In this document: positions 8,395 through 16,939 of the stretch, piece after piece
How positions within the stretch are numbered: the stretch's first letter is position 1
How the letters are laid out: each line of letters starts with the position of its first letter
From: Nocardia jejuensis NBRC 103114
Lineage (GTDB): Bacteria; Actinomycetota; Actinomycetes; Mycobacteriales; Mycobacteriaceae
Direction: 5' to 3'
DNA length: 45,620 nucleotides
NCBI RefSeq assembly: GCF_001613145.1
Contig: NZ_BDBU01000058.1
Span: forward strand, 1-45,620
Notes under the pieces: model-generated
Told to the model about the DNA's origin: nothing
Databases searched by the model: none
The model's input: the letters and a program-made list of their open reading frames with translations, nothing else
Translations under genes and position numbers: made by a program

Positions 8395-9543
8395 TCAGAG
8401 ACCGGCGGCGGTGACCGTGTGCGCGGCCTCCATCAGTTTCCAGCCCGAAAGCTGAACCGACAGATCGCGTTCCGGATGTCTGGACGATTTCACCGAACCG
8501 CCCGGGGTGAACGACCCCGCCCCCGCCACGCCCGGTAGTCGGGCCGGTTGCCGCCAGTCGGCGCTGAAGAGCGGTTCGCCCTCCACCTCGAGCCGGTTGC
8601 CCCAGGCGGCCGTCGCGGATTTGCGCACGATGGCCGCGGCGGTGCGGCGGGCGGCGACCTGCGCGCGCTCCTCACCGGGGAGCATGAGCGCGGCCAGCGC
8701 CAGATAGCGGATCAGGATCCCGTTGAAGAGTCCGCCGTCGCCACCGCCGTCACCCGTGACCACGCCGCCGTCGGTCATGTGCTCTTCGATGGCGGCCATC
8801 AGCCGCACCGCGCGTTCGACGTGCCTGGGTTCGCCGGTGTGCACGGCGAGTTCGGTTTCGAGGCCGAGCACCACGCCCTGGCAGTAGCTGTAGACGGGCT
8901 TCTCCAGCACACCGGACGGTAGGTGGATGCCGTCGAAGACGAGGCCGGTCTCCGGATCGCGGAGGTGCTCGTCGAGCCAGTCCGAGATCTCCGCCGCACG
9001 GTGATAGCGGCCAAGCCGGGCCATGGCGATACCGACCGGACCGTTCGCGGGGGCATTGAAGAAGTCCGAATTACGCCGCCACGGGACGCCGCCGCCGACC
9101 TCGGGTTCCCAACCGGCGTAGAGATCTTTCTCCAGCACCAGCAGCGCGCCGCGCACCTCCGCGACGCCCTGGGTCCGCTCGGCGCGCTCGAGGGAGATGG
9201 TCAGCCAGGCCATGTCGTCGTAGTAGTTGTTCGTCCAGCCACTGAGATTGCGCAGCCGCACGGCCTGTGCGACCGCCCAGATCCGGCGCTTGCGGACCGG
9301 CGTCGGCGCGCGATTCGCGGCGTCCACGCAGCAGTCGATGAGATGCGCCTGCCACCAGTAGTGCCAGGACGCGAATGCTCTGTCCCGCTTGGTCGGCGGC
9401 CAGCCCACCACGCCGAGCTGCGTGCCCGGCATGCCCCACAGGGTTCTCAGATGCCTCGACACGATCGCGGACTCCGCCAGATCGGCGCGCTCCGACCAGA
9501 GCGCGGCGGTCGGCTCGATATTGCGCCCGGTCCGCGAAGTCAT
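8395..9543 (-). CDS. Glycoside hydrolase family 76-like protein
   Basis: 382 aa. It fits the (alpha/alpha)6-barrel family of alpha-1,6-mannan hydrolases. The adjacent aspartates in NNYYDDMAW correspond to the paired catalytic Asp residues of GH76; FFNAPANGP and YSYCQGVVLGLE are other barrel motifs. No signal peptide is visible, so it is probably cytoplasmic, unlike the secreted fungal and Bacteroides enzymes; a role on intracellular mannan or lipomannan precursors is inference. M. tuberculosis Rv0365c, next to fba/DedA, appears to be the counterpart. It is convergent with the second DedA gene (18 bp between stops) and lies 52 bp downstream of the methyltransferase gene. Confidence 0.82.
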   Translation of the reverse strand: MTSRTGRNIEPTAALWSERADLAESAIVSRHLRTLWGMPGTQLGVVGWPPTKRDRAFASWHYWWQAHLIDCCVDAANRAPTPVRKRRIWAVAQAVRLRNLSGWTNNYYDDMAWLTISLERAERTQGVAEVRGALLVLEKDLYAGWEPEVGGGVPWRRNSDFFNAPANGPVGIAMARLGRYHRAAEISDWLDEHLRDPETGLVFDGIHLPSGVLEKPVYSYCQGVVLGLETELAVHTGEPRHVERAVRLMAAIEEHMTDGGVVTGDGGGDGGLFNGILIRYLALAALMLPGEERAQVAARRTAAAIVRKSATAAWGNRLEVEGEPLFSADWRQPARLPGVAGAGSFTPGGSVKSSRHPERDLSVQLSGWKLMEAAHTVTAAGL

Positions 9544-9595
9544 AGGACAAATAGTGCCAGCCGGGCGACCGAACTCGAGGCTGATTTGTTATCTG

Positions 9596-10288
9596 TCACC
9601 ATGCCGAGGCCAGGTCGGCGTGCTGGGCGATCCAGGCGTGCATGGCGATGCCCGCGGCGACGCCCGCGTTGATGCTCCGCGTCGATCCGAACTGCGCGAT
9701 CGAAACCGTCAACAGCGCAGCGTCTTTCGCGGCGGCGGTGACACCCGGGCCTTCCTGGCCGAACAGCAGCAGGCATTCGCGGGGCAGCTGCGCGGTCTCC
9801 AGCGGGACCGATCCCGGCACATTGTCGACCGCCACCACGGTGAGCCCCTCGGCGGCGGCGAATCGCAGCAGCTCATCGGTATCGGCGTGATGCACGATGT
9901 GCTGATAGCGATCGGTCACCATCGCCCCGCGCCGATTCCAGCGCTTGCGTCCCACGATGTGGACGGCCGCGGCGGCGAAGGCGTTCGCGGTCCGCACCAC
10001 GGTGCCGATATTGGCGTCGTGGCCGAAATTCTCGATCGCCACGTGGAACGGATGCCGCCGCCGATCGATGTCGGCGACCACGGCCTCGCGCGTCCAATAG
10101 CGGTAGGCATCGACCACATTGCGCCGGTCCCCCTCGGCCAGCAGCACCGGATCCAGGCGCGGATCCTGCGGCGGCTCGGTCCCGAACTCCTCGCGCCACG
10201 GCCCGACCCCGTGCGGATGCTCACCCCACTCGGTCGGACCGGGGGCCGCGGGTTCATCAGCTGTCGGGACGGGTCTCACCCGGGCCAT
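9596..10288 (-). CDS. SpoU/TrmH family RNA 2'-O-methyltransferase
   Basis: 230 aa. The SPOUT trefoil-knot motifs are all present: motif 1 NIGTVVRTANAF (catalytic Arg), motif 2 LLLFGQEGPGV, motif 3 QFGSTRSINAGVAAGIAMHAW. These bind S-adenosylmethionine and methylate a ribose 2'-OH of tRNA or rRNA; the exact target cannot be read from sequence. The N-terminal ~60 residues are Pro-rich and less conserved. Similar in place to Rv0380c. The ATG start has no obvious ribosome site, so a leaderless or coupled start is possible. It lies 42 bp downstream of the DUF4190 gene. Confidence 0.92.
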   Translation of the reverse strand: MARVRPVPTADEPAAPGPTEWGEHPHGVGPWREEFGTEPPQDPRLDPVLLAEGDRRNVVDAYRYWTREAVVADIDRRRHPFHVAIENFGHDANIGTVVRTANAFAAAAVHIVGRKRWNRRGAMVTDRYQHIVHHADTDELLRFAAAEGLTVVAVDNVPGSVPLETAQLPRECLLLFGQEGPGVTAAAKDAALLTVSIAQFGSTRSINAGVAAGIAMHAWIAQHADLASAW

Positions 10289-10330
10289 CGTATTGCCGCG
10301 CCGGCGCTCCCCGATCAGCGGGCGCGGACC

Positions 10331-10657
10331 TCAGCCGCCGCTGTGGGAATCCCCGAGCAGCCCGTAGACCAGAAGTCCGCCACCCCACAGCACGATCAAG
10401 ACGATCATGAGGATGGTCGAGACGATTCCGCAGATGTATCCGAGCGTCACCAGATTCCCGCCACCGATCGCGCCGCCCGAGGCGTCGATCTCCTTCTTCG
10501 CGCGGTTGCCCATGATCCAGGCCACCGGCCCCAGGAAGAACGGGCACAGCGACAAGCTCAGCACGCCCAGCACCATGATGGTCACGGCCTGCGGATGGTC
10601 CGGCGGCGGTGGCGGCCGGTATATCGGCTGTGGATAACCAGGGGGCGGATGGCTCAC
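10331..10657 (-). CDS. Small DUF4190 membrane protein
   Basis: 108 aa from a GTG start. A ~25-residue Pro/Tyr-rich N terminus is followed by two hydrophobic segments (~25-50 and ~70-100) separated by NRAKKEIDASGG, the typical DUF4190 layout: glycine-rich hairpin, then an AxxEI-type linker. Function is unknown; such proteins are common in actinobacteria. Its start is 116 bp from the chosen start of the divergent sensor kinase, so the promoters share a short region. Confidence 0.75.
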   Translation of the reverse strand: MSHPPPGYPQPIYRPPPPPDHPQAVTIMVLGVLSLSLCPFFLGPVAWIMGNRAKKEIDASGGAIGGGNLVTLGYICGIVSTILMIVLIVLWGGGLLVYGLLGDSHSGG

Positions 10658-10773
10658 AGGCTCATGCTATGACCGATTCCGCCGCGGGACGAGCCCATTC
10701 GTGCCAGCACCACCATCGATCCGGTGGCCTGCCCGATCGCGCCCCTCCCCGTCCACAGGCCACGATGAAACCT

Positions 10774-12429
10774 ATGAGCGAGCGGATCGACGACACAGGA
10801 CGCCTCCCGCACACCCAGGTCCCCTCCGGTGCGCGCACCGACGTCCCCTCCGGTGCGCGCACCCACGTCCCCTCCGGTGCGCGCACCCACGTCCCCTCCG
10901 GTGCGCGCGCGGGCGACACGGCCGCGCTGCCCATCGACGACCTCGGAGCGGCCGGAGCGCACGACCGGACCACGGGTTTCGAGTTCGGACCGGCCGCTGA
11001 TTCCGGATTCGGGACCGATGCCGGGTTCGGAGCGAGCCGGGATCGGTTCGCCCACGAATTCGACTCGGGCGGAACCGGATTCGGCGGCAGTGCACCGGGA
11101 GCGCTGTCGCCCGCTCCGGCGGCGGTGTTCGGGGAGTTTCTGCGGACGCCGTTCCGGGCTCGGGTGTGGAAGGAGTTGTGCTATCTCGTCCTGGCCCTCG
11201 GTCTGGGGTGCGTGGCGGTCGCGTATCTGTTCCTGGGAATGGGCGCGAGCGCGTACCTGTCGATCTTCCTGATCGGAATTCCGTTGCTGGCCTGCACGAT
11301 CCTGGGCGGGCGGAGTTGGGGGCGGGTCTATCGGGTGCTGATCTCGAAGCTGCTGGGGACCACGGTCCCCGAGCCGCCGCCGTTCACGTTCCGGCCGGGG
11401 TTGCGCGGGTGGTTGCGCGCGGCGTTCACCGATCGGACGTCGTGGCGGGCGCTGCTGTTCCTGCTGTTCCAGGGCGCGCTCGGGGTGGTGGCCGGATATC
11501 TGGTGCTGACCACCGTCGCGATGACCGGGTTCCTCGCGGTGTCGCCGATTCCGTGGGCGCTGTTCGATCCGCGGAACGTCGATGCCGACGGCGTCGCGCA
11601 CCACTCGCTCATGCAGTTCGGGAACCACTACATCGAGACCTGGCCCCGCGTCCTGGGTCTCGCGGCATTGGGCGTGATCGGCTGCTTCCTGCTGCCGTGG
11701 CTGATCCGCGCCGTCTGCCGACTGCATCGGATGCTCGCACTCTGGTTGCTCGCCCCGACCGCGCGCGATCAGCGGGTGGCGCAATTGGAGGAGAGCCGCC
11801 GGGTCGCGGTCGCGGATTCGGCTGCGACACTGCGCCGTCTGGAGCGGGACCTGCACGACGGCACGCAGGCGCGACTGGTCAGCATCGCCATGATGCTCGG
11901 CCGGGCGCAGCAGCGCCTCGCCGACGGGACCGACGCCGGTGAGCTGATCGGCCAGGCGCGCACCGGAACCAAGGAGGCGCTGACCGAATTGCGCGAGCTG
12001 GTGCGCGGCATTCATCCGCCGGTGCTGGAACTCGGGCTCGAGGCCGCGCTGGAAACCCTCGCCGCGCGCTGCGCGATCCCGGTCGAGGTGCGGGTGCATC
12101 TACCCGTGCGGCCCGGCGCCGCGATCGAGACGATCGCCTATTTCTCGGTGGCCGAACTGCTGACCAATGTGGTCAAACACGCCGCCGCCACCCGCATCTG
12201 GGTCGCCGTCCTGCCGTACGGCCCGGATTCGCTCGCGATCACCGTGCGCGACAACGGCCAGGGCGGGGCACTGCAACCGACCGAGGCACATGGTGAAGCC
12301 GTTGTGGTGGGCGGACTTTCGGGCTTGGCGGCCCGCGCCCGATCGGTGGACGGCTCGCTCGACGTCGACAGCCCGGTCGGCGGGCCGACCGTGGTCGCCA
12401 TCGTGCTCCCGATCGCGGGCCCGCGATGA
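10774..12429 (+). CDS. NarL-family sensor histidine kinase with N-terminal octapeptide repeat
   Basis: 551 aa from ATG 10774; ATG 10765 and an upstream ATG at 10669 are in frame and cannot be excluded. Residues ~16-45 are four copies of VPSGARTH-type octapeptide. A low-complexity Gly/Phe region follows (~60-110), then a putative membrane sensor domain with about 4-5 TM segments (~125-330). The HisKA_3 dimerisation domain has phosphoacceptor His361 in ERDLHDGTQ. The HATPase domain has an N box (ELLTNVVKHA), G1 box (DNGQGG) and G2 box (GGLSGLAAR). It should autophosphorylate and pass phosphate to the overlapping response regulator. The signal is unknown. Confidence 0.9.
   Translation: MSERIDDTGRLPHTQVPSGARTDVPSGARTHVPSGARTHVPSGARAGDTAALPIDDLGAAGAHDRTTGFEFGPAADSGFGTDAGFGASRDRFAHEFDSGGTGFGGSAPGALSPAPAAVFGEFLRTPFRARVWKELCYLVLALGLGCVAVAYLFLGMGASAYLSIFLIGIPLLACTILGGRSWGRVYRVLISKLLGTTVPEPPPFTFRPGLRGWLRAAFTDRTSWRALLFLLFQGALGVVAGYLVLTTVAMTGFLAVSPIPWALFDPRNVDADGVAHHSLMQFGNHYIETWPRVLGLAALGVIGCFLLPWLIRAVCRLHRMLALWLLAPTARDQRVAQLEESRRVAVADSAATLRRLERDLHDGTQARLVSIAMMLGRAQQRLADGTDAGELIGQARTGTKEALTELRELVRGIHPPVLELGLEAALETLAARCAIPVEVRVHLPVRPGAAIETIAYFSVAELLTNVVKHAAATRIWVAVLPYGPDSLAITVRDNGQGGALQPTEAHGEAVVVGGLSGLAARARSVDGSLDVDSPVGGPTVVAIVLPIAGPR
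10819..10909 (+). repeat. 24-bp in-frame tandem repeat in the kinase gene
   Basis: Three full copies and a partial fourth of a 24-bp unit beginning GTCCCCTCCGGTGCGCGCAC, at 10819, 10843, 10867 and 10891. Copies are almost identical at the DNA level. They encode VPSGAR(T/A)(D/H/G). Confidence 0.92.
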
Positions 12430-13100
12430 TGCGGGACATGCACACCCCGACAAGCGCCCTGCGCGTGGTCATCGCCGAGGACAACGCCATCCTGCGCGAC
12501 GGGCTGACCGCCCTGCTCGCCGAGCGCGGACACCGGGTGGTGGCGGCGGTCGGCGAGGCGGACGGCCTGCACGAGGCGGTCGCCGCGCACAACCCGGACG
12601 TCGCGGTGGTGGATGTGCGAATGCCGCCCAGCTTCACCGACGAAGGCCTGCTCGCGGCCCTCTCGCTGCGCCGCAGTCATCCCGGAACCGGGGTGCTGGT
12701 CTTCTCGCAGTGGATCGAAACCCGGTATGCCACCGAGCTTCTCGCCTCCGGCGCGGGTGGCGTCGGATACCTGCTGAAGGATCGAGTGGCGGACGTGGGA
12801 GATTTCGTCGACGCACTGCACCGGGTCGCGACCGGTGGCACCGCACTGGACCCGGAGGTGGTGAGCCAGCTCATGGGCGCTGCCCGGCAACAGGATTCGC
12901 TGGCCCGGCTCACCCCGCGCGAGCGCGAGGTGCTCGAATCCATGGCGCAGGGCCTGTCCAATGCCGCCATCGGCCACGCGCTGAACGTCACCGAGCGGGC
13001 GGTCGAGAAGCACATCGGCAACATTTTCACCAAGCTCGAACTGCCGCCGTCGGATATGCATCATCGCCGGGTGCTGGCGGTTTTGCGACTCAAGGGCTGA
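12426..13100 (+). CDS. NarL/LuxR-family response regulator
   Basis: 224 aa. The start ATG overlaps the kinase stop (ATGA), a 4-bp overlap that implies translational coupling. The receiver domain has the acidic pair E18-D19, the phosphoacceptor D63 in VVDVRMPP, and a Lys in YLLKDRV. The C-terminal LuxR-type helix-turn-helix (~155-224) carries LTPREREVLE and AVEKHIGNIFTKL. Gene order, overlap and subfamily all pair it with the upstream HisKA_3 kinase. Target genes are unknown; the Uma2 and permease genes downstream are candidates only by proximity. Confidence 0.95.
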   Translation: MMRDMHTPTSALRVVIAEDNAILRDGLTALLAERGHRVVAAVGEADGLHEAVAAHNPDVAVVDVRMPPSFTDEGLLAALSLRRSHPGTGVLVFSQWIETRYATELLASGAGGVGYLLKDRVADVGDFVDALHRVATGGTALDPEVVSQLMGAARQQDSLARLTPREREVLESMAQGLSNAAIGHALNVTERAVEKHIGNIFTKLELPPSDMHHRRVLAVLRLKG

Positions 13101-13156
13101 GGCGACATTCAAAAGAACGTCGCTGCGCGGTTGCGGGCCGTGGAAGACTGGACCGT

Positions 13157-13771
13157 ATGCGTCGGTCGAGTGCCGCGGAATCGCTGGCGAAAACACTGAA
13201 TGCTGTTGCGTCCTGGCCTGATCACCTGCTGACGCTCACGGAGTGGTCGGCGCTGCCCGAGGACACCGAGCGCTGCCTCGAATTGGTGGACGGTGTGCTG
13301 GTGGTGGCCCCGCAGCCACCGCGGCATCAACTCGCGGTGTGGCGGCTGGCCGCGCAGCTCGAGCGCGCGCTGCCGCGCCGCGTGGCCGCGCTGGCCCGCA
13401 TCGAATTGATCATCGACGACGCCATGCCGCCGACGGTGCGGGTCCCGGACGTGCTGGTGGTGGGCGGCGAGGCCGGCGCGGCGCACGCCACCCGGGTGAA
13501 TCCGCCGGATGTGCTGGCAGCCATCGAGATCGTGTCGCCCGGTTCCCGGCGCACCGATCGCGTCATGAAATTCGCGGAGTACGCCGAGGCCGGAATCGGC
13601 CACTACTGGCTGCTGGACATCGAGGGTTCGGTGCGGCTCACCGAATATCGCCTGCACGAGAACCGATATCGCGCCGACGGTGAATTCTCCGGCCGGGCCA
13701 CCCTCGAACTCGACGGCATTTCCCTCCCGCTCGACCTCGATGCCCTGACCGCGCTGCGCACCCCCGCCTGA
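13157..13771 (+). CDS. Uma2 (DUF820) family PD-(D/E)XK nuclease-like protein
   Basis: 204 aa from ATG 13157, 56 bp after the response regulator. The Uma2 fold is recognised from LTLTEWSALPEDTERCLELVDG, here read as motif fragments LTEW and ELVDG, then VRVPDVLVV (metal-binding Asp) and AIEIVSPGS (Glu-x-Val active-site strand), with Arg/Lys residues following. The family is abundant in cyanobacteria and some actinobacteria as Uma2 endonuclease; biochemical activity and biological role are largely unproven. No toxin-antitoxin partner is visible beside it. It may be read from the kinase/regulator transcript. Confidence 0.8.
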   Translation: MRRSSAAESLAKTLNAVASWPDHLLTLTEWSALPEDTERCLELVDGVLVVAPQPPRHQLAVWRLAAQLERALPRRVAALARIELIIDDAMPPTVRVPDVLVVGGEAGAAHATRVNPPDVLAAIEIVSPGSRRTDRVMKFAEYAEAGIGHYWLLDIEGSVRLTEYRLHENRYRADGEFSGRATLELDGISLPLDLDALTALRTPA

Positions 13772-13845
13772 CCTCGCCCGATCCCACGCGGGCACGGGGT
13801 TTCCGGACTATCCTGGAGTTCCATAAGCCGTGGTTGGAGGGTGTT

Positions 13846-14292
13846 ATGGACCACGCACGCATTGCTCGCACGGTGCTCGGGGTGACCCTCGCGTACCTCG
13901 TCGCACTGATTGTCTGGATCGGCTGGCTGGTGCCGCTGACCCCACCCGGCACGGTGCCCATTCAGGTGCTCACCCTGATCGGATTGTTCGGCAGTTTCCT
14001 GGGAATCGGCATGCTGCTCGCGCAGCGACCGTCCCGCTCGGATCGCCGGTTGCGCCGCTACGGCCTGGAAGGCTGGGCCAACATCGAGGCCGTGCACCCG
14101 CTGCGCCGCACCGATCGCTACACCGAGCTCACCGAGCTGGATCTGGAGCTGGTGGTGCCTGGTTCCGAAACCTATTACGGCAGTGTCGTATTCGATGTGG
14201 AACCGATCGTGCGACCGCGGATCGCGGTCGGCGGCACGCTCTCGATCCGGGTGGATCCCCGCAATCGCGACCGGATCATGCTCTGCATCTGA
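13846..14292 (+). CDS. Small two-TM membrane protein of unknown function
   Basis: 148 aa. ATG 13846 follows GGAGGG by 4-5 nt; a TTG at 13834 is in frame upstream but overlaps the ribosome site. Two hydrophobic segments lie at ~5-30 and ~40-60, then a soluble ~85-residue beta-rich region (LELVVPGSETYYGSV, then GGTLSIRVDPRNRDRI). The pattern of two TM segments followed by a small OB-like domain that ends in a V-D-P-x-N/D motif resembles DUF3592-type proteins. No function can be assigned. Confidence 0.7.
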   Translation: MDHARIARTVLGVTLAYLVALIVWIGWLVPLTPPGTVPIQVLTLIGLFGSFLGIGMLLAQRPSRSDRRLRRYGLEGWANIEAVHPLRRTDRYTELTELDLELVVPGSETYYGSVVFDVEPIVRPRIAVGGTLSIRVDPRNRDRIMLCI

Positions 14293-14397
14293 TGCCCGTC
14301 CGCGCTGGTCATCGGTATTCACCCGGGCCGTGGCCGGGGTCGCGCCCGTGAACCTGGCTGCCCGATTTGCCCGGCCCGCGCCGTAGCATCACTCAGC

Positions 14398-15765
14398 ATG
14401 ACGACCGCTTCACAAGATCGACGCGAAGCGCCGCTGGTGCTCGACACCCAGCCGCCGCGCACCCTGGGCTTCACCGACCAGGCGGCGTTCTGGCTCAATC
14501 TCGGGGTCAGCCTGATCGGATTCAGCGGCGCCGCCGTCGCCCTGAACCCGACCGGGGACGCACCGCTGCCGATCGCCGGAGCGTTGCTGGCCGTCGTGCT
14601 CGGCACCGTCGTCGGCGCGGTCATGGTGGCCGGGCCGGGGGCCATCGGCGCGCGCACCGGCGCACCCGCCATGGCGATGCTGCGCGGGTTGTTCGGCACG
14701 CGTTTCTCCTACCTGCCGACCGTCGCCAATATCGTGCAGTGCATCGGCTGGGGCGTCTTCGAGCTCACCGTGATCGCGCTCGGCGTCAAGGCGCTCACCG
14801 ATGACAAGGTGCCGCACGCGATCGCCATCATCGCGGCGGGCGCGCTGTCCACGGCCATGGCCATCTGGCCGTTGAAGTCGGTGCGATGGTTGCGCAAATA
14901 CGTATCGGTGGCCGTGGCCATCGCGATGGTCTACTTCACGGTTCAGCTGCTGCGGCAACCGATTCCGGAGCAGACCGGCACCAGCTGGACCGGATTCTGG
15001 CCCTCGGTCGATGCCACCCTGGCCGTCTCCATCTCGTTCGTCCCGCTGGCCGCGGACTACACCCGCCATTCCCGTTCGGCGCGCACCGCCGCCGGGGCCA
15101 CCGTCGTCGGCTATTCGGTGGCGCAGACCTGGTGCTACCTGCTCGGCATCATCGCGATCCTGCAGGCGGGCGGCGATGTCGACAAGATCTTCGACACCTT
15201 CCTCGGCGTCACGGCGGGCTGGCTGTTCTTCGCGGTGCTGGTGCTTCGCGAGACTGACCAGTCCTTCGCCAATATCTACTCGACCGCCATGTCGATCCAG
15301 AACCTGACGCCGCGCATCGATCGCCGCTTCCTCGCGGCCGGGATCGGCGTGCTCGTCACCGCGCTCGCCCTGCCGGTCCGCGACTTCGACAGCTACGCCA
15401 ACTTCCTGTACCTGATCGGTTCGGTCTTCGTGCCGCTGAGCGCGGTCCTGATCGTCGACTACTTCTTCGGCCGGGGCCGCACGCGCTGGAACCTCGATCA
15501 AAGCTCCCCCGCACGCCCGCTCATGCTGCTCCCGTGGGTCGCCGGATTCGTGATCTACCAGCTGTTCAACCCCGGCTACATCGGCTGGTGGGCGAACTTC
15601 TGGATCAAGGTGCAGGACCGGCTCGGCGTCCATCCCGGCTGGTGGTCCTCTGCGTCGTTGTTCTCCTTCCTGCTGGCCGCGGCCATCACCGCCGTCATCG
15701 TCGTGATCGAACGACGCTCCGACACCACCGCCCGCCTCTCCACCACCCCGAGCGACGCGGCCTGA
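14398..15765 (+). CDS. NCS1 family nucleobase:cation symporter (CodB/CytX-like)
   Basis: 455 aa with about 12 hydrophobic segments. NCS1 features: the N-terminal FTDQAAFWLNLGVSL segment, AGPGAIGARTGAPAMAMLRGLFG, and SFVPLAADYTRHSRS, which resembles the ADYSRY-type motif of cytosine and hydroxymethylpyrimidine permeases. Known family substrates are cytosine, purines, allantoin, hydantoin, HMP/thiamine and pyridoxine; this sequence does not settle which. Its stop is 2 bp from the start of an APH-fold kinase, so transport may be coupled to phosphorylation of the imported compound. Confidence 0.85.
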   Translation: MTTASQDRREAPLVLDTQPPRTLGFTDQAAFWLNLGVSLIGFSGAAVALNPTGDAPLPIAGALLAVVLGTVVGAVMVAGPGAIGARTGAPAMAMLRGLFGTRFSYLPTVANIVQCIGWGVFELTVIALGVKALTDDKVPHAIAIIAAGALSTAMAIWPLKSVRWLRKYVSVAVAIAMVYFTVQLLRQPIPEQTGTSWTGFWPSVDATLAVSISFVPLAADYTRHSRSARTAAGATVVGYSVAQTWCYLLGIIAILQAGGDVDKIFDTFLGVTAGWLFFAVLVLRETDQSFANIYSTAMSIQNLTPRIDRRFLAAGIGVLVTALALPVRDFDSYANFLYLIGSVFVPLSAVLIVDYFFGRGRTRWNLDQSSPARPLMLLPWVAGFVIYQLFNPGYIGWWANFWIKVQDRLGVHPGWWSSASLFSFLLAAAITAVIVVIERRSDTTARLSTTPSDAA

Positions 15766-15767
15766 GG

Positions 15768-16865
15768 ATGTCGCAGGACCGCGTCTTCGGCATGGGAACC
15801 GATCCACTGGTCCCGCCGGACTGGCCGGCCCTGTCCCCACCGGAGATCGTGGAACTCCTCGGCGCGGACGCGCACATCGAATGGCGCAGTCCCCGGCCCC
15901 TTTCCGCGACGGCACTGGTCCGTACGGACGCGGGCGACCCCGTGATCGTGAAGCGCCTCCCCCGCGCGCTGCGCGATGCGGCGGCGCTCGACGAAGAGCA
16001 CGGCTTCATGGATCACCTGCGCGCACAGGGCATTCCGATTCCCCGCGTCCTGCTCACCCGTGAAATGGGTGAATTCACCTACGAGGTACAGGAACTCGGA
16101 GTGGGCGGTGACGAGTATCGAGGCAGCTTCTCCTGGTCCCCCTACCACCGCACGATCGAGGCCGAGGCGGCCGGGCGCATGCTGGCCCGCTTGCACACGG
16201 CCGCAATCGGATACGACGCACCCGCCCGGCCGCCGCGCCCCCTGCTGGCGAGCTTCGCCCTTTTCTCGAGTCCCGACCCGATCAGCGCGCTCGAGCAGCG
16301 CGCCGCGGCCCGCCCGGCCCTGGCGCGATTCCTGCGATCGCGCGACTGGCGCGCCGATATCGAGGTCCACCTGTGTTTCCACGCCCACCTCGCGCCCCGG
16401 CTGGACGCCCTCACGCCGCTGTGGACCCACAACGACTGGCACGGGACCAACCTGCTGTGGAAACACGAAAAGCCCTCGTCCGTCATAGATTTCGGCCTCT
16501 GCGATCGCACCACCGCGATCCACGATGTGGCGATCGCCATCGAACGCTGTGCCGTCGACTGGATCTCACTGCGTGAGGGCGGCCCCGCGAACATCGGATT
16601 CGACCAGGTCGAGGGTCTGTTGCGCGGTTACGAATCGCTGCGCCCGCTCACTCCCGCCGAGGCGCTCGCGCTGCCGGATCTACTGCCCCTGGTGCACGCC
16701 GAATACGAACTCTCCGAGATCGATTACTTCCTCGGCGTGCTCCCCTGCGGCAATCCGGTCAACGCCGATATCGCCTACCACCGGTACTTCCTCGGCCACA
16801 CCCGGTGGTGGGCCGGTGACGGCACGGCGCTGCGGGACCGGTTGCGCGCCCGCGCAACCGGCTGA
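15768..16865 (+). CDS. APH/choline kinase-fold phosphotransferase
   Basis: 365 aa. ATG 15768 lies 2 bp after the permease stop and uses GAGG overlapping that stop, a coupled operon arrangement. The kinase fold shows PVIVKRL (ATP-binding Lys), the catalytic loop HNDWHGTNLLW with Asp as base and Asn for metal, and VIDFG (metal-binding Asp). The aminoglycoside phosphotransferase superfamily also covers choline, homoserine, thiamine, fructosamine and 5-methylthioribose kinases. With the permease next door, a small imported metabolite (pyrimidine precursor, thiamine-like or amino alcohol) is more likely than antibiotic resistance, but this is inference. Confidence 0.82.
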   Translation: MSQDRVFGMGTDPLVPPDWPALSPPEIVELLGADAHIEWRSPRPLSATALVRTDAGDPVIVKRLPRALRDAAALDEEHGFMDHLRAQGIPIPRVLLTREMGEFTYEVQELGVGGDEYRGSFSWSPYHRTIEAEAAGRMLARLHTAAIGYDAPARPPRPLLASFALFSSPDPISALEQRAAARPALARFLRSRDWRADIEVHLCFHAHLAPRLDALTPLWTHNDWHGTNLLWKHEKPSSVIDFGLCDRTTAIHDVAIAIERCAVDWISLREGGPANIGFDQVEGLLRGYESLRPLTPAEALALPDLLPLVHAEYELSEIDYFLGVLPCGNPVNADIAYHRYFLGHTRWWAGDGTALRDRLRARATG

Positions 16866-16874
16866 CCACACTGC

Positions 16875-16939
16875 TCAGAAGCTCGCTTCGGTATACATCA
16901 GAAGCTCGCTTCGGTACATATCAGAAGCTCGCTTCGGTA
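16875..16939 (-). repeat. 23-bp tandem repeat spanning and following the stop of the first FabH gene
   Basis: Three copies of TCAGAAGCTCGCTTCGGTA (+ strand) start at 16875, 16898 and 16921, with a period of 23 bp. The copy at 16921 is the coding 3' end (TEASF-stop); the other two lie beyond the stop. Each unit contains the near-palindrome GAAGCTCGCTTC. The period is not a multiple of 3, so TGA stops fall in all three frames. Confidence 0.92.

Noticed and set aside
10819..10909. Possible CRISPR or noncoding repeat
   Set aside because: Repeats are contiguous, in frame and inside the kinase open frame; no spacers.
15768..16865. Antibiotic (aminoglycoside) resistance gene
   Set aside because: Only the general kinase fold is seen; the operon with a permease favours a metabolic kinase.
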